A stretch of DNA of 64,000 nucleotides from Odontocerum albicorne (GCA_949825065.1 OX463854.1:10535762-10599761); one strand, 5' to 3'. Positions 32,416-43,320 are shown, numbered from the stretch's first letter. The notes: a model not told the origin generated them from the letters alone. Numbers and translations are program-made.

Positions 32416-32999
32416 AGGTGTGCCAAAAATTATATACAAATTATAAATGATTGTAAATTATTTTTTAAAGTATATTTAAGCATAAAACTTTAAATTAAAG
32501 AAGACCAACGTTAATTTTTTTAGTATCACAAATGCTCAAATTTTCCTGCTGATAATGAAGAATCGCAAACAACACGAATCATTTGTTTTGGTATGTAGGC
32601 GCATTCTCTTTCAATGGCTGCTCTCAACTCATTAACTGTTGTAATTTGTTTTACCAAACACTGTTTATTCCCCTTTTTGTAACGGTATAACCCCTACCGG
32701 TTTCAAGGCTTTCACCTCATCATCAGGGGAGCACAAACAAATCATGAATTGTTCTTGGTTATGTGTCAACGTTATCTTTGATGAGTCTCCATAAAAGAAG
32801 TCCACTGGTGTGATGTCTGGGAAATGTAATGCTACTTCTAGGTCCAATCCATCTGTTCGACAAATTTTCATCAACATAGGCCTTCACATCATGATGGTAG
32901 TCGAAAGGTGCACTTCTCATTCTTAAACTCCTCACGAATGCGTAATATAACAAATTCCTGCAGCAAGTTTAAGTGAGTATACATTTTTTTGGGATACCC
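32416..32999 (-). mobile_element. Deleted Tc1/mariner-type element, split by a Penelope fragment
   Basis: Ends are related inverted repeats: left AGGTGTGCCAAAAATTATAT with ACAA, and right (minus strand) GGGTATCCCAAAAAAATGTA with TAC. Both are flanked by TA. Inside, the minus strand encodes 'HHDVKAYVDENLSNRWIGPRS', 'FPDITPVDFF' and 'LLWRLIKDNV' (last part of a DDE transposase, with the SPDLTPxDFFLWG motif degraded). After the insert come 'VNELRAAIERECAYIP' and 'KQMIRVVCDS'. The N-terminal half is deleted. The ORF is interrupted at 32650-32755 by a Penelope-like terminal sequence. Confidence 0.7.
32648..32757 (-). mobile_element. Penelope-like 3'-terminal fragment
   Basis: Minus strand carries the same terminal sequence as 20345-20470: GAGGTGAAAGCCTTGAAACC, then GGTAGGGGTTATACCGTTAC, then GGGGAATAAACAGTGTTTGG. 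No coding part is present. The hammerhead-like core CTGATGA...GAAA...GTT spans 32681-32726. It separates two pieces of transposase frame, so it inserted after that element. Confidence 0.8.
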
Positions 33000-33004
33000 T
33001 ATAT

Positions 33005-33360
33005 TGTATGCTTGGTTAATTTTAGTATATCATTCATAAGAAAAAAATATATATTAACCTGTATGTTCGTTACGAATGAAATAAATACATTTAAAGGAGG
33101 ATCGGAACAAAATTAAATTTAAAAACACTTTTTAATGAAATATGACATGAAAAATATGAACATTAATAATGGGTCCAATACACTAATGTTATACAGAGAT
33201 ATGTTACATTGTTAGCTTTTGTTCGTTTATGTTTAAATAAGTATTATTTCATATTTTTATCTGTATATTCCTTACAAATAATAAATATTGTACATACGAG
33301 AAAAAAAATCCATAAGTGCTTAAATATTTACCTAAAGATTAATATGTGAAGGAACTATAC
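33005..33360. other. No recognised feature
   Basis: A+T-rich, no frame or repeat noted. Confidence 0.5.
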
Positions 33361-33364
33361 AGGT

Positions 33365-33690
33365 CAATGCGCGGCATACATATATTGAATGGAAACGTGT
33401 GCGGATTAGTGCATGCTGATAATATGGTAATGTTAACGGAGAAGAATGATGTATTACAGATTTTGATGAGTAAATTGTATGAGAGATGTAAAGAGTAGAA
33501 TGAATGTTGCATAAATAACCGAAGTCATTGTGATAGAAGGGTGTGAAAGAAAAAGTAAATTTAATATATGTGTGGACCATGAAAGATTAGAGTAAATTCA
33601 GTAATACTGTTATTTGAGTAGTATTTTCTAAGACGATGGAAGATTAAATGTGGAATTTGGTATGAGTTGTCATTATGAGTTAAAAATCGT
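33365..33690 (+). mobile_element. LINE reverse-transcriptase palm fragment
   Basis: 'CGLVHADNMVMLTEKNDVLQILMSKLYERCKE' (shown here as two overlapping readings of at most 20 residues: CGLVHADNMVMLTEKND and LQILMSKLYERCKE) matches the YADD catalytic region, with YADD changed to HADN. Downstream, 'VIVIEGCERKSKFNI' and 'YCYLSSIF' in other frames match the following conserved blocks. The catalytic Asp pair is lost, so it cannot be active. Confidence 0.75.
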
Positions 33691-33694
33691 AGTT

Positions 33695-34230
33695 CAATAT
33701 ATCAAATTCTATAAGGTCGTCTGATATATGGTTGAGACAATAAACGCATACTCAAAAAGCCCTAAAGTTGGATGCTGGGAGGAAAATACTGAGATAAAGG
33801 CCGTCCACCTAGCTAACGACGATTAGGAACGATATGAAGATGCTACAAACAGTCGACGTCAGGCCTAAGTTAGATATAAATTGAGAAAAACATAGGAAAC
33901 GAGCTGGCCCCAAATAAATGAAAAAATTGCTGGGCGAATCATGAATGCACGTTTGGTGTAGGGTTAAGGATAGGTTTTGTGATAGAATAAACCTTATTTA
34001 GACTTCAGTTTATATGACTAAATATGTTTTAGTTTCATGACATAGTGTTTTGAACTTATTGTTGATCTTAATATTTACATATTTTATATGTATAGTTAAG
34101 TGCTATAATGCTATAATTTATGTGAATTAAGGTGATTGTATCTTATTTGTTTTTGCCCGTCTCGCTGACTTTTTTTAATTCCAAGTTTGTTTAATTAACA
34201 GAAACATTTTTAATAATAATAACAATAAAA
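33695..34230. other. Possible further LINE remnant, unresolved
   Basis: A frame near 33835-33950 ('YEDATNSRRQA', 'WPQINEKIAGRIMNARLV') may be a decayed LINE piece following the palm fragment. I could not confirm motifs. Confidence 0.25.
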
Positions 34231-34232
34231 TA

Positions 34233-34285
34233 TAAATTTACATATGTAGCACCTTTTAAAGAGCACACTATACTCAAGGGCGCTC
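34233..34285 (-). repeat. Dispersed repeat with 'GTGCTCTTTAAAAGGTGCTA' core
   Basis: Minus strand AGAGCGCCCTTGAGTATAGT followed by GTGCTCTTTAAAAGGTGCTA matches the family at 745-835 and 36215-36325. Confidence 0.45.
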
Positions 34286-34289
34286 TAAT

Positions 34290-34985
34290 TATTGTTTTAC
34301 TAAGGGACAATTAAATGAACCTGTGTTGTTACCTTCTCTGCCACATAGATTAGCTATGTGTACAAGTATTATAATTAGATTTTTTGACAACAATTTTATA
34401 TTTTTGACAACATTTTAGTTCAATTATTTTAAGAATTTTATTCTTAGAAAAATACTGTGTATGTACACTTATTTTTGTAGTGTTATATTTTTGTAGTGTT
34501 ATATTTTTAATCTTATGTATAATGTTCAACATAACCCAGGACCGGGATTTATGAAGACACATCAGAAGATCACGGCGTTTAGCATTGATCATGGGATGAA
34601 AAACGAGGTATATTTTATGTTATTTCATTTTGAAAATGTTGTCATTAAACTATCCGAAAATATTCCTTACAAAGTACAATTTTCTTAAATTAAAACTCTT
34701 CTAGCTAACCAATCAGGTTGATAGTGTTTAGGTATTTCTTTAATAAAGTAATATATGTGAATATAACAAACATTTGCCAAAGGCTATACTTACAACAAAT
34801 GTATATATTAATAACTAATTTAATTTATATATTATATATTATAATTATGAAGTAACTTAATTTTTATTTTATACATGCCATTTTATTATATTTTTAATAA
34901 TCTTAATATTTAATTTCTTAGGAATAGTTAACACCTATATACTACTTATAACTAGATAACAATTCTTACAACTAATTATTTAGCA
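34290..34985. other. No recognised feature
   Basis: A 16-bp direct duplication (TTTTTGTAGTGTTATA) at 34469-34506 is the only structure noted. Confidence 0.5.
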
Positions 34986-34997
34986 AGAACTAGTCCA

Positions 34998-35055
34998 CTC
35001 GTATTCCATCACATTCACTCAGACCTTGTATTCCATCACATTCACTCAGACCTTG
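34998..35055 (+). repeat. 27-bp tandem duplication
   Basis: GTATTCCATCACATTCACTC followed by AGACCTT occurs twice in a row without change. Confidence 0.9.
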
Positions 35056-35059
35056 GTCG

Positions 35060-35700
35060 TCCCAGCTAATAATGTAGGTGGACTAGTCAGGCAATAGATA
35101 ATGCTTCGGGAGCCTGTGCTTATAACGGAAGGGTAGATCGGATTTACTCTCGTAAACCCCCAGGGCAGTGACTAAGGGATTATTTGATTCTGTTGACTTT
35201 TATCGAACTTCGAGGTCCAAGCGAGGATGTGGTGATGGAGGGTTTCTTCACGCTGTTCGGCGTGAAGTCGGGAGAAATTTGTTCTGGGATGGGTATTTGA
35301 AGAGATCTTGAATGGCTTGCTCTGCACTCGTTGAAGCTTCACGACGTTTATTTTATGATATTAAAACAATAACAAAATTTTACCAAGTACTTACTATATT
35401 TATGGATTGGAAATCAGTGTAAAAAAAACACAAATGAAACCATACTTGAAGTTGAACAACTCATCATCGAGACAAAAAAATATTTTGCAAGTGTTCACCT
35501 GCATTGTTATATTATCACTTCACCTGTTTTCGTACCACATAGGTTTACTACCGTAATCAAAAGGTTAATGTGATTGCTTTCAGCATGAATATAACGAATG
35601 TATTTTAACACATTTATCTTGATACATTAGCGTCAGAAACTGAGTTATTATTCCATATTTGAAATAGTTAATCATTTTATGTGTTCTTATCAAGGAAAAA
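35060..35700. other. GC-richer stretch 35060-35350, not identified
   Basis: Higher G+C than its surroundings and contains an 8-bp hairpin CTTCACGC/GCGTGAAG near 35248. No coding frame or RNA gene recognised. Confidence 0.35.
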
Positions 35701-35712
35701 AATGTTTGGTAT

Positions 35713-35900
35713 TTTTTCGATCTATTCATAATATTAATACAATTTTTTCGATCTATTCATAATACTAATACAATTTTTTCGATCTATTCATAATATCAAT
35801 ACAATTTTTTCGATCTATTCATAATATTAATAAATTTTTTCGATCTATTCATAATATTAATACAATTTTTTCGATCTATTCGTAATATTAATACAATTTT
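35713..35900 (+). repeat. 31-bp tandem array, 6 copies
   Basis: TTTTTTCGATCTATTCATAA followed by TATTAATACAA is repeated with one or two substitutions or a one-base deletion per copy. Confidence 0.95.
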
Positions 35901-35906
35901 TAGTGC

Positions 35907-36206
35907 ATGTCATTTAAAAAGGAAGTTAGTAAAAAACACATGAAAATGGAATTTATATTAAATCTTCATTTTAAAGTATACATATGGCGAGTTTATCAAC
36001 ACACGGTAATAACAAGATATATAAGATTCGCACCAATTTCTGGATGGACGTTATTTGAAAATGAGAATAAAAACTTTGAAAAGAAATACGAGAAAAGGAA
36101 ACAAAATGGAGCTATGAAGAAACACATTTTGTCTTTAAAGAAATATGTAATACTTTTTAAGTCGCTGTTTGAAACAACTCAACGAGAGTCTAACGACAGC
36201 CGTTAA
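35907..36206 (+). other. Open frame of 99 codons, not recognised
   Basis: A lysine-rich frame beginning 'MSFKKEVSKKHMKMEFIL' starts just after the 31-bp array. Composition is that of A+T-rich noncoding sequence. I see no family motif and no gene context, so I do not call a gene. Confidence 0.15.
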
Positions 36207-36214
36207 CTTGTTCC

Positions 36215-36325
36215 AGAGTCCGAAGGTATGAGCATTAAAGGATGACGTGAAGGGGGAAAAGCGATGAACTTATAGCGCCCTTAAAGAGATTCCGCTCTCT
36301 TAATGGTGCTATATAAATTGTCGTA
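36215..36325 (+). repeat. Dispersed repeat with 'GGTGCTATATAAATTGTCG' end
   Basis: TATAGCGCCCTTAAAGAGAT, then CTCTCTTAATGGTGCTATAT and AAATTGTCG. Same family as 745-835 and 25150-25245. Confidence 0.5.
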
Positions 36326-36534
36326 CTATTGTGATATCAACTTTTGTGATAAAATATGTTTTAATCACATTTTTTAACCTTTGAAATATATCTCAAGCGT
36401 ACGTTTTGTAATCGTTGAAGTTAGTTAAATTGTTCTTCCTTAACACTCGGTAGTGTAAAACGAAACGTGAACAAGAAAATTACCGATCAAAATCTCAGAC
36501 GATTCTGGATCTTCTACTCTAATCTTTCCATTAT

Positions 36535-36637
36535 TTTTTTTTAAAGATAGATAGGTCTTTTTTAAAGATAGATAGGTCTTTTTTAAAGATAGATAGGTCT
36601 TTTTTAAAGATAGATAGGTCTTTTTTAAAGATAGATC
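36535..36637 (+). repeat. 21-bp tandem array, 5 copies
   Basis: TTTTTTAAAGATAGATAGGT with C is repeated five times. The last copy diverges into TAGATCCC. Confidence 0.95.
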
Positions 36638-36639
36638 CC

Positions 36640-36890
36640 TTACTTTTCATTTGATTGTATATCTCACTTTATGTGAAAAATAATGTTCGGGTGATAGTCC
36701 GTTTTTGTGAGGTTCGTGGGCGTATGCTCACGTATGTGTTTATGGATTTCGTGGGGATGGATAGTCATTTCTATGATTTATGCAACCATGTAACTTGCTT
36801 CATTTATTTTTGTCTGCTTGGCTGGACGAGATTTCCGCCTGGCAATACGCCCCCCAGATTGTATTTGCATTTAAAGTTTAAAAAAAATAG
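36640..36890 (+). repeat. Dispersed ~245-bp repeat, copy 2
   Basis: Matches 2765-3018 over its length, including the ATCTCACTTTATGTGAAAAA start and the tail ATTTCCGCCTGGCAATACGC ... CCAGATTGTATTTGC. The tail resembles the abundant SINE tail. It begins immediately after the 21-bp array. Confidence 0.7.
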
Positions 36891-36891
36891 G

Positions 36892-36995
36892 CAGAGAGGG
36901 CAGATCTCCACACATCTCCATTCATGCAAACAGCTCAGATCGCCACACATCTCCATTCATGCAAACAACTCTCGCCTCATCCACGTCTCATCGTA
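36892..36995 (+). repeat. ~40-bp duplication with CACACATCTCCATTCATGCA
   Basis: The 20-mer CACACATCTCCATTCATGCA occurs twice about 41 bases apart, each followed by AACA. Confidence 0.8.
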
Positions 36996-36999
36996 TATA

Positions 37000-37412
37000 C
37001 TCTCTAGTTTCTTATTACCTTTTTCTCAATAAGAACTTCTTACCATTCTCTTAGTAATAATTTTTTCAACTTTCTCCTTTCACGCGTTCCTCGATTTACC
37101 TCTTCACGCTCTCTATTTATTTCAGGAATATATATTTGATACGTAAGTCATTCGCAAATCAGTCTCTCAATGTGGCCAGATCATGGCATAATTTCTTTCC
37201 TAATTCTACTTAAAACATTCAACTTGAACCAACATCCTGTATCCAATAATTTTTTACTCGATCAAGCTTTGTAATACTAGATATACGAGTACAATTGATA
37301 GCAAGCATTTCTGCCGCATTTATTATATTCTCGTTAATCCATTTTAATGTCCAAGCTTAACTTCCGTACATCAAGGTTGGTACTAGTTAATTTAAAAGCA
37401 TAGTCATACTAA
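37000..37412 (-). mobile_element. LINE ORF2 C-terminal fragment
   Basis: Minus strand begins 'LVPTLMYGS' then 'AWTLKWINENIINAAEMLAI' and 'ITKLDRVKNYW', in one frame with a single stop at the YGSE position. This is the post-palm region of the dominant LINE. Confidence 0.8.
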
Positions 37413-37414
37413 AC

Positions 37415-37855
37415 ATGGTACTCACAATAATGGCAAATAATACAAATGACATTTATTTATTTATTAAGTCAATACTATTTCGACTAAACATATTTGGATA
37501 TGTTCCAAACATACAATTTATTGACAACTTCTATTAAAAACTAGCAAAATAAAACCGAAAACCTGCTTGATAATTGGTAACCTTTGTACTGGTACAGAAA
37601 GTAGGTGGTACAGAAATTTTAGTGCCAGTTAAAACGTGTTATGTGGTCAAAACAAATTTTAATGATTTTGGATAAAAATAATCACAGTTTTCACAGTGTA
37701 ATAATAATAATTGTTTAAACACAGTGTAATAATAATAATTGAAGGACAATTTATATAGCGCTGTTTAGAAAATATACTATTACAAGCGAATGCGTATGAG
37801 CGTATATTCCATTTCGGTTATTTCCTTGACTATTTGTCATGTTTAAATGGTTGTT
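37415..37855. other. Inverted 'GCGCTATATAAATTGTCC' fragment at 37738-37785
   Basis: GACAATTTATATAGCGCTGT is the reverse complement of the end of the repeat family at 745-835. The direct repeat CACAGTGTAATAATAATAAT with TG occurs at about 37694 and 37720. Confidence 0.45.
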
Positions 37856-37859
37856 ATTC

Positions 37860-38480
37860 TCTTTCTATGGGTATTTGGATTCGGTTGATATTTTATTTAT
37901 CGCTTTAACACATCTTTTTTTTTGTTGCACCATCCTGCGCATTTGCTGTATTCTTTACATTTTTTGTAGTTTGCCTAGATATTTGTATTTCAGACATATT
38001 TTCTTTGTCGTTTTTGCGTATGTTTGTAAGGTGGGCCTGTTTGACATTGGACCATTTGGTACACTGGTTGTGTTGTTCAAATTCATCGAGTTTTCTTCAC
38101 CTGGAAATACGGGGAAATTTCAACCATATTTTATTTATAGGTTTTGTGTACTTTTTGTAAGGTTAGGGCCTATTTTACATCACCCCATTTTGCACGCTAG
38201 TTGCAATGTTCAAATTGTTCGAGTTTTCTTCATCTGGATATTTGGGAGATTTCAGATATATTTTATTTATCGATTTTGTGTACTTTTTTTAAATAAGACC
38301 CTGTTTTATACTATATTGCACCATTCTACAATCTCGCTATGTTATTTAAATTGTTAGTATTTTTTACCTGGATATTGAGATTTTAGCTATATATCCGTGA
38401 ATAGTTTTGTAAAATTAGAATGTTTTGTTTGCAATTGTACATGAATAATTTTGCACTCTTAATATTCATCTAAACAAAAC
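37860..38480 (+). repeat. Degenerate ~134-bp tandem repeat
   Basis: GTTCAAATT followed by TCGAGTTTTCTTCAYCTGGA lies at 38074 and 38208, with a decayed third at 38341. TTTTATTTATMGRTTTTGTG-type blocks lie between. The 172-codon frame 37839-38357 runs through it by chance and is phenylalanine- and cysteine-rich, with no motif. Confidence 0.75.
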
Positions 38481-38484
38481 TCTT

Positions 38485-39385
38485 TTTTCTATTAAAGTGA
38501 TCTAATTTGCGCCATTCTGTATGCTAACCTAACAACTCGTCTGCCACCCTACTGTAGTCGAGCGCTCTGGTCCTGTTTGCATAGTAAAAAGCTTTCGTGG
38601 CGTAGCTTTCGTGAGCTTCGGAAGCGACTCGTTTTTTTTCTCAATTGATGAGCAAATTTAACGTTGTAGCTTCTACGGGGCAAACATTTAGAGTACCTTA
38701 AAGTGTCCCGGGGGAGATGTCTTGCTTGTTTTATTGTATGTTATTGGTTTATGTGCAATTATATCGGAAACACGAGTTAATTAAAACAAAAGGGGAAAAT
38801 AGATTTTTACATAATTTCTAACGGTAGATAAGTTAATGTTGAACATGATAACGATAGATAAATTATGTAGAAAATGTATGATGTTAAACATTTTTACTTA
38901 CGTCGATTTAAATAAAAATCGTTGAAGCGTAGTGTTTTCATTTTGTCACTGGATAGTGAATATCAAATTGAATCTCTATGTCAACTATTTTCAGAACGAC
39001 TTTATATGAAAGGTTTATAGTCACATGAAGAATTAAGGCATTCGCGCAATTTATGATAGACTATCGTGTATGATTCCGCTTATTTCAAGGTGTTAATAAT
39101 ATATTCGTAGTACGAGTATATCTCGAAGCAAGACTTATGATCCTTGTACATAATTTCTCAACTTCTGATAAAAAGCTAAAATAAAAGTTAATGTGACTAG
39201 AAATTTCTTAAATACGAGTATATATGTTTTTTACTGTTTATACCAGACTCGAATCAAGTTTTTTCTTCGAGGGCCAAAGCATGGACATTGTGTTATATAT
39301 TTTTTTTTGCGATTTATAATAAAAATATATAAAATAAATATGGATAATTTTTTTTTAACAATTTTGAGTTGTTAAGTCAACCTTC
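38485..39385. other. No recognised feature
   Basis: No gene or repeat noticed besides scattered CGAGTA-containing words. Confidence 0.5.
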
Positions 39386-39387
39386 AT

Positions 39388-39480
39388 AAATATTATCACG
39401 CAATGCCCCTTGAAGGGTAGTCAGAGAGGACAGCTCTTCATGCCATTGTATTTATCCACACGACTCTTAACTGCTCTATT
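39388..39480 (-). mobile_element. LINE 3'-end fragment
   Basis: TATCACGCAATGCCCCTTGA ... GGGTAGTCAGAGAGGACAGC matches the inverted 3' terminus (encoding SAYPxGK) seen at 24110-24145 and 17460. Confidence 0.5.
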
Positions 39481-39484
39481 GATC

Positions 39485-39840
39485 TCGTCACACATAGTCT
39501 CCTGTTAATTATACTCGTAAAATAAAATGGCAATCTTGTATAATACGAGTATATATCACCGTTAAAAGAGCAGACATTCCTTAATGGAGGTGTTACTCGG
39601 GAATCAAACCAATTATTAATAAAATATTAAAAATATTACAAAAAAGAAAAGAAGTTGAATGTAAGGGTATGAAAGTGATGCATACGGTCATTATTTTGAT
39701 TTATTATCACGAATTATTTCTTATTATTCTTCTTAATCTTATTTCTAAAACCCTTAACTATAATATTATAATTTCAAATTCAAGAAGAAAATCAGATCCT
39801 CTTGAAGTTTGATATAAACCAACAAAAAATATATTTTTTA
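39485..39840. other. No recognised feature
   Basis: Nothing noted beyond A+T-rich sequence. Confidence 0.5.
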
Positions 39841-39844
39841 GTAA

Positions 39845-39912
39845 CATGGCAATAATGCCACCGAGGTGTATTGTGTACAAAAGAAGTGTACTCGTAATAT
39901 AATACAATGCAA
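39845..39912 (+). repeat. SINE tail, isolated
   Basis: ATGGCAATAATGCCACCGAG, GTGTATTGTGTACAAAAGAA and GTGTACTCGTAATATAATAC follow the tail of the abundant SINE. No head or body is attached. Confidence 0.55.
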
Positions 39913-39914
39913 TG

Positions 39915-42028
39915 ATCTTTATTGACAGTGTCAACTGAGATCTGTTTCCATGGCCTACACATGGCAAACTTCGCGACCTTATATCGTTGGTACGAAGTGG
40001 ATGATTCATTTTTAGAAGTATTAATTAAATTGATTATTTTATCCTTCACAATTCATTATAATTTACTTAAATTATTTTTCCACTCACGCTTCCGATGAAT
40101 AAAAAGAAAAACATTAATCAAACATCATTATAATCAAATTTGTTAGAACCGATAGAAATTAAAAACAAAAAAAAAACAAATTTGAATTTCTTGTGCCATA
40201 GACAATGGATAATTACTTTTATTATCCACTGATACCAGAATTCGATAATTATCTCTGGTAAATAAGATCTATATACAACGTTGTTTCTAAAATGTTGTTG
40301 CGCGGAATATTCGAAAATAAACTAATGTAATATTTCTATACCGATATTAAGTGAAGAATTGGCAAAGAACTCGGTGGCTAAAATACAGTAAAATACATTT
40401 CAAAAGCAACTCAATGAAGACTAATGCATTCCCTGATTTTTATTTTTTTCTCATACAGAGTATATATGGACCTGAACACTGATGGCAAATATGAGAAAAA
40501 ATGTTGTTGAATTCGAGATGTAATGCTGATGATATCCTTAATATACTCGTATATTGGACCGTAGGGCACATCAATGGACACATCGTAAAACTAGGACAGG
40601 TTGTCTGTGACGAGTATTCAAGTTCTTTGGCGATAAGGTTAATTTGAGAGGGGAATTTAGAAAGATTCGTGCTAATGGGAAATAACGACTAGGCCAAGGT
40701 TGAACACCAACCTTATGGACTGACCAAGGCAGTAACGCATCAGGGTTATCTGTGACGGTAACAATCCGAGAGCTCTCAAATAGAGAGAAGTTTACAATCA
40801 ATGTGAGCATAGTTGAGCAAACTGGTCGAATAGATCACGACCCTCAATGATGAAGAATCAACCAAGAAGAAGTGAAGAAACCAGTTGATTAGATTGTCAC
40901 ATGCAGCAGTGTAAAACCCGTCAGAAGCTCGCAGGTTTACTCTTCAAGGATTAATGTCATGTCATCATTCCAATTCTAATATACAAATATGATGTCACCG
41001 TCCATGGCTTAAAGAGTTTTAATCCACGCTCACAAAGAGTTCTAAAAGCTCGATGAAAATACCTGTTGATTACTTTTCCCTATTTGTTCTTACCAAGGGA
41101 GGCCGAACTACAAATAAACCTTTGTGGATCTTCCGATATGTGATAGTAACACATTCAGCTTTCGGTATATGTGTAACACATACGATCATAGATTTTGATA
41201 AGTCCTCTTAAAAAGGTTTGTCTTCAAGTGCTTTCTAAAGCTGCACACACCACAAGTATCTCTAACACTTAGAAGCAGGCCATTTCACACGGCAGGACCA
41301 ACTGCGGTAAAATCTCAATAATTTATTCCGCCTTATCCATTTAATTTAAGAATATGATAAAACAATAACCCAAAACTAGAAGTAAAATAATTAAGGAAGG
41401 ATTTGTAATTCCAGGGATTTTAAATGTAAAATACGTATATTGAGAGCCACAGTGTTACAGAAATATACTTTATGTACAACACAAAAGACAAGGAGTTCTC
41501 ACGATTTGTGTACTGACAGTCGGCAATTTAAACTAATAAAGACATTTCTGAGAGAATTTCTTATGAGCTACTTGTGGCCATTTTAATATGGCCAAATTAA
41601 ATATGTAACGGGACGAAAACAACCATTGATGTGTGAAGAAAATTATATATTAGTAAGGAACATAACATAGTCTACATTAGTAAGTGAATGACGTTTGTGG
41701 TCAAATACCAACCAACCTGGAGTTAATTAAAGATGAACCAGGGATTTTATTCCGGTATTCCACTGGGAGACGAGGGGTTCAAAGGAATTTTATTGTTAAA
41801 TACGTATGTTTGCATTTAAATAAGAGGGTTGTTTGAACTTACAAGTAGGTTGTGTTGCGTGCTTTTGAGGGGCAGTTAATTTTACTAACTAAGTTTTGTA
41901 TATTTTGTGTAATATTACATGACTGAACAAAATTCAGTGTATTCGTGTGGAAGGACAGACCGCAGGCTAGTGTATTTATGTTTTACTATAAATATGTTAA
42001 AGAATTTTTTCGTACATAAACAGCATTA
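39915..42028. other. No gene recognised; moderate-GC block 40560-41300
   Basis: 40560-41300 is less A+T-rich and of normal complexity, suggestive of a decayed coding element, but stops occur in all frames. A stretch near 40720-40800 gives 'IRELSNREKFTINV', vaguely like a retroelement RNase H block, which I do not consider enough for a call. Confidence 0.35.
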
Positions 42029-42031
42029 ATA

Positions 42032-43318
42032 TTAGGTCCTTACATATGAAATTGGCGTTTTGTTTGGGAGGAACATAAAGTTGATTTTTTTTTAATATAA
42101 TATATTTATTTAATCAAAGTATGTACCATTGCTATCTATGCACTTTTGCCATCTCATAGGTAGTTCATCGATCCCTTTACTAAAAAAACCATTCGGACGG
42201 GAATCAATAAAATCTTTGAAGTCGGTTTGGACTGCCCCATCGGAGTTGAATTTTTTCCCTTGCAAGAAGTTATCCAAATTTCGAAAAAAATAGTAATCTG
42301 TTGGGGCAAGGTCCGGAGAGTACGGTGGATGTCTTAGACATTCCAATTGAAGCTCTTCTAATTTGGTAGCCGTCTGTTGTGCAGTGTGTGGTCTAGCGTT
42401 ATCATGAAGCAGCAGTGGCCTAGAGCGATTAACCAGCCTCGGTTGTTTAGCAGCTAGCTTTTCCATCATGGTTTGCAGTTGCTGACAATAGACATCTGCC
42501 GTAATCGTCTGGCCAGATTTAAGAAAGCTGTAGTGAACGACACCAGCACTAGTCCACCAAACGCTCACAAGTAACTTTTTTGGAGTCAATTTTCGCTTGG
42601 GGCATGGTTTGGCTGGTTCGGCAGGGTTCAGCCATTGCGATGAGCGCTTCCGATTATCATACAGGATCCACTTTTCATCACAGGTAATGATTCGATTCAA
42701 AATCCCTTCATTATTGTGCCGGTTGAGTAATGCAACGCAGCAGTCAACGCGCGTTTGTTGATTTGCTTCACTCAATTCGTGAGGTACCCACCTTTCAAGC
42801 TTTTTCACCTTCCCAATTTGCTTCAAGTGGATTAAAACAGTTTTATCACTAACACCGCAGCCTGCAGCTAACTCGGACGTGGTTTGCGATGGATCCGCTT
42901 CCACAATAGCCTTCAATTCTTCATTATCAACTTTGGTCTCCGGCCGTCCACGGGGCTTGTTATGCAGGTCGAAATTTCCAGAACGAAAACGTTGGAACCA
43001 AAAACGCACTGTGTTTTCTTTTGCGGCACCGTCGCCATACACATCATTAATCCTTCGAGCCGTTTCTGCAGCACTGGTGCCACGGTGGAACTCGTACTCG
43101 TAAATAACGCGATATTTCAAGTTTTCCATTTTGTAAACTGAGTGACGCAAAGAAAAAAAACAATTGAGGAAAAAACAAATGAATTATAATTTTCAAAACA
43201 CAAATACTTGAGTAAATAGCTGTATAAATTTGAATTTGGTATTCCTAACCAAAGAGAAGATATTTGAGATCAAAGTTGCCAGTACGGCAAAACGCCAATT
43301 TCATATGTAAGGACCTAA
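42032..43318 (-). mobile_element. Complete mariner transposon
   Basis: The element is 1287 bp with perfect 31-bp terminal inverted repeats (42032-42062 and 43288-43318, outer sequence TTAGGTCCTTACATATGAAA). Both ends are flanked by TA (42030-42031 and 43319-43320), the normal mariner target duplication. It carries one uninterrupted transposase gene on the minus strand. Identical ends and an intact gene indicate recent insertion, in contrast with the other Tc1/mariner copies in the window. Confidence 0.97.
42110..43129 (-). CDS. Mariner transposase, intact
   Basis: A 339-residue transposase that would bind the element's terminal repeats and catalyse cut-and-paste movement into TA sites in the nucleus. 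The start is taken as the ATG at 43129 (context ACAAAATGG); the open frame extends seven codons further upstream without an ATG. Residues 1-110 hold two helix-turn-helix motifs with the linker 'NKPRGRP' (57-63). 'WVPHEL' lies at 114-119. The catalytic triad is D151 in 'TCDEKW', D243 in 'LLHDNARPH' and D278 in 'LAPTDYYFF' after 'HPPYSPD'. Thirty-four residues separate the last two Asp, the D,D34D signature of mariner. Length is normal for the family, with no frameshift or stop. All conserved motifs are present, so activity is plausible. Subfamily was not assigned. Confidence 0.96.
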   Translation of the reverse strand: MENLKYRVIYEYEFHRGTSAAETARRINDVYGDGAAKENTVRFWFQRFRSGNFDLHNKPRGRPETKVDNEELKAIVEADPSQTTSELAAGCGVSDKTVLIHLKQIGKVKKLERWVPHELSEANQQTRVDCCVALLNRHNNEGILNRIITCDEKWILYDNRKRSSQWLNPAEPAKPCPKRKLTPKKLLVSVWWTSAGVVHYSFLKSGQTITADVYCQQLQTMMEKLAAKQPRLVNRSRPLLLHDNARPHTAQQTATKLEELQLECLRHPPYSPDLAPTDYYFFRNLDNFLQGKKFNSDGAVQTDFKDFIDSRPNGFFSKGIDELPMRWQKCIDSNGTYFD

Positions 43319-43320
43319 TA

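Noticed and set aside
35240..35275. Rho-independent-type terminator hairpin
   Set aside because: The 8-bp hairpin is real but there is no gene upstream, no T-run, and the genome is eukaryotic.
37839..38357. 172-residue membrane-like protein
   Set aside because: Its hydrophobicity comes from T-rich degenerate 134-bp repeats. No conserved motif, and the units are not multiples of three.
40560..41300. Retroelement RNase H / DIRS-like coding relic
   Set aside because: Only isolated weak resemblances ('LSNREKFTINV'); stops in every frame and no reverse-transcriptase or recombinase motif nearby.
42879..43141. Plus-strand proteins of 74 and 85 residues
   Set aside because: They are antisense shadows of the intact mariner transposase.
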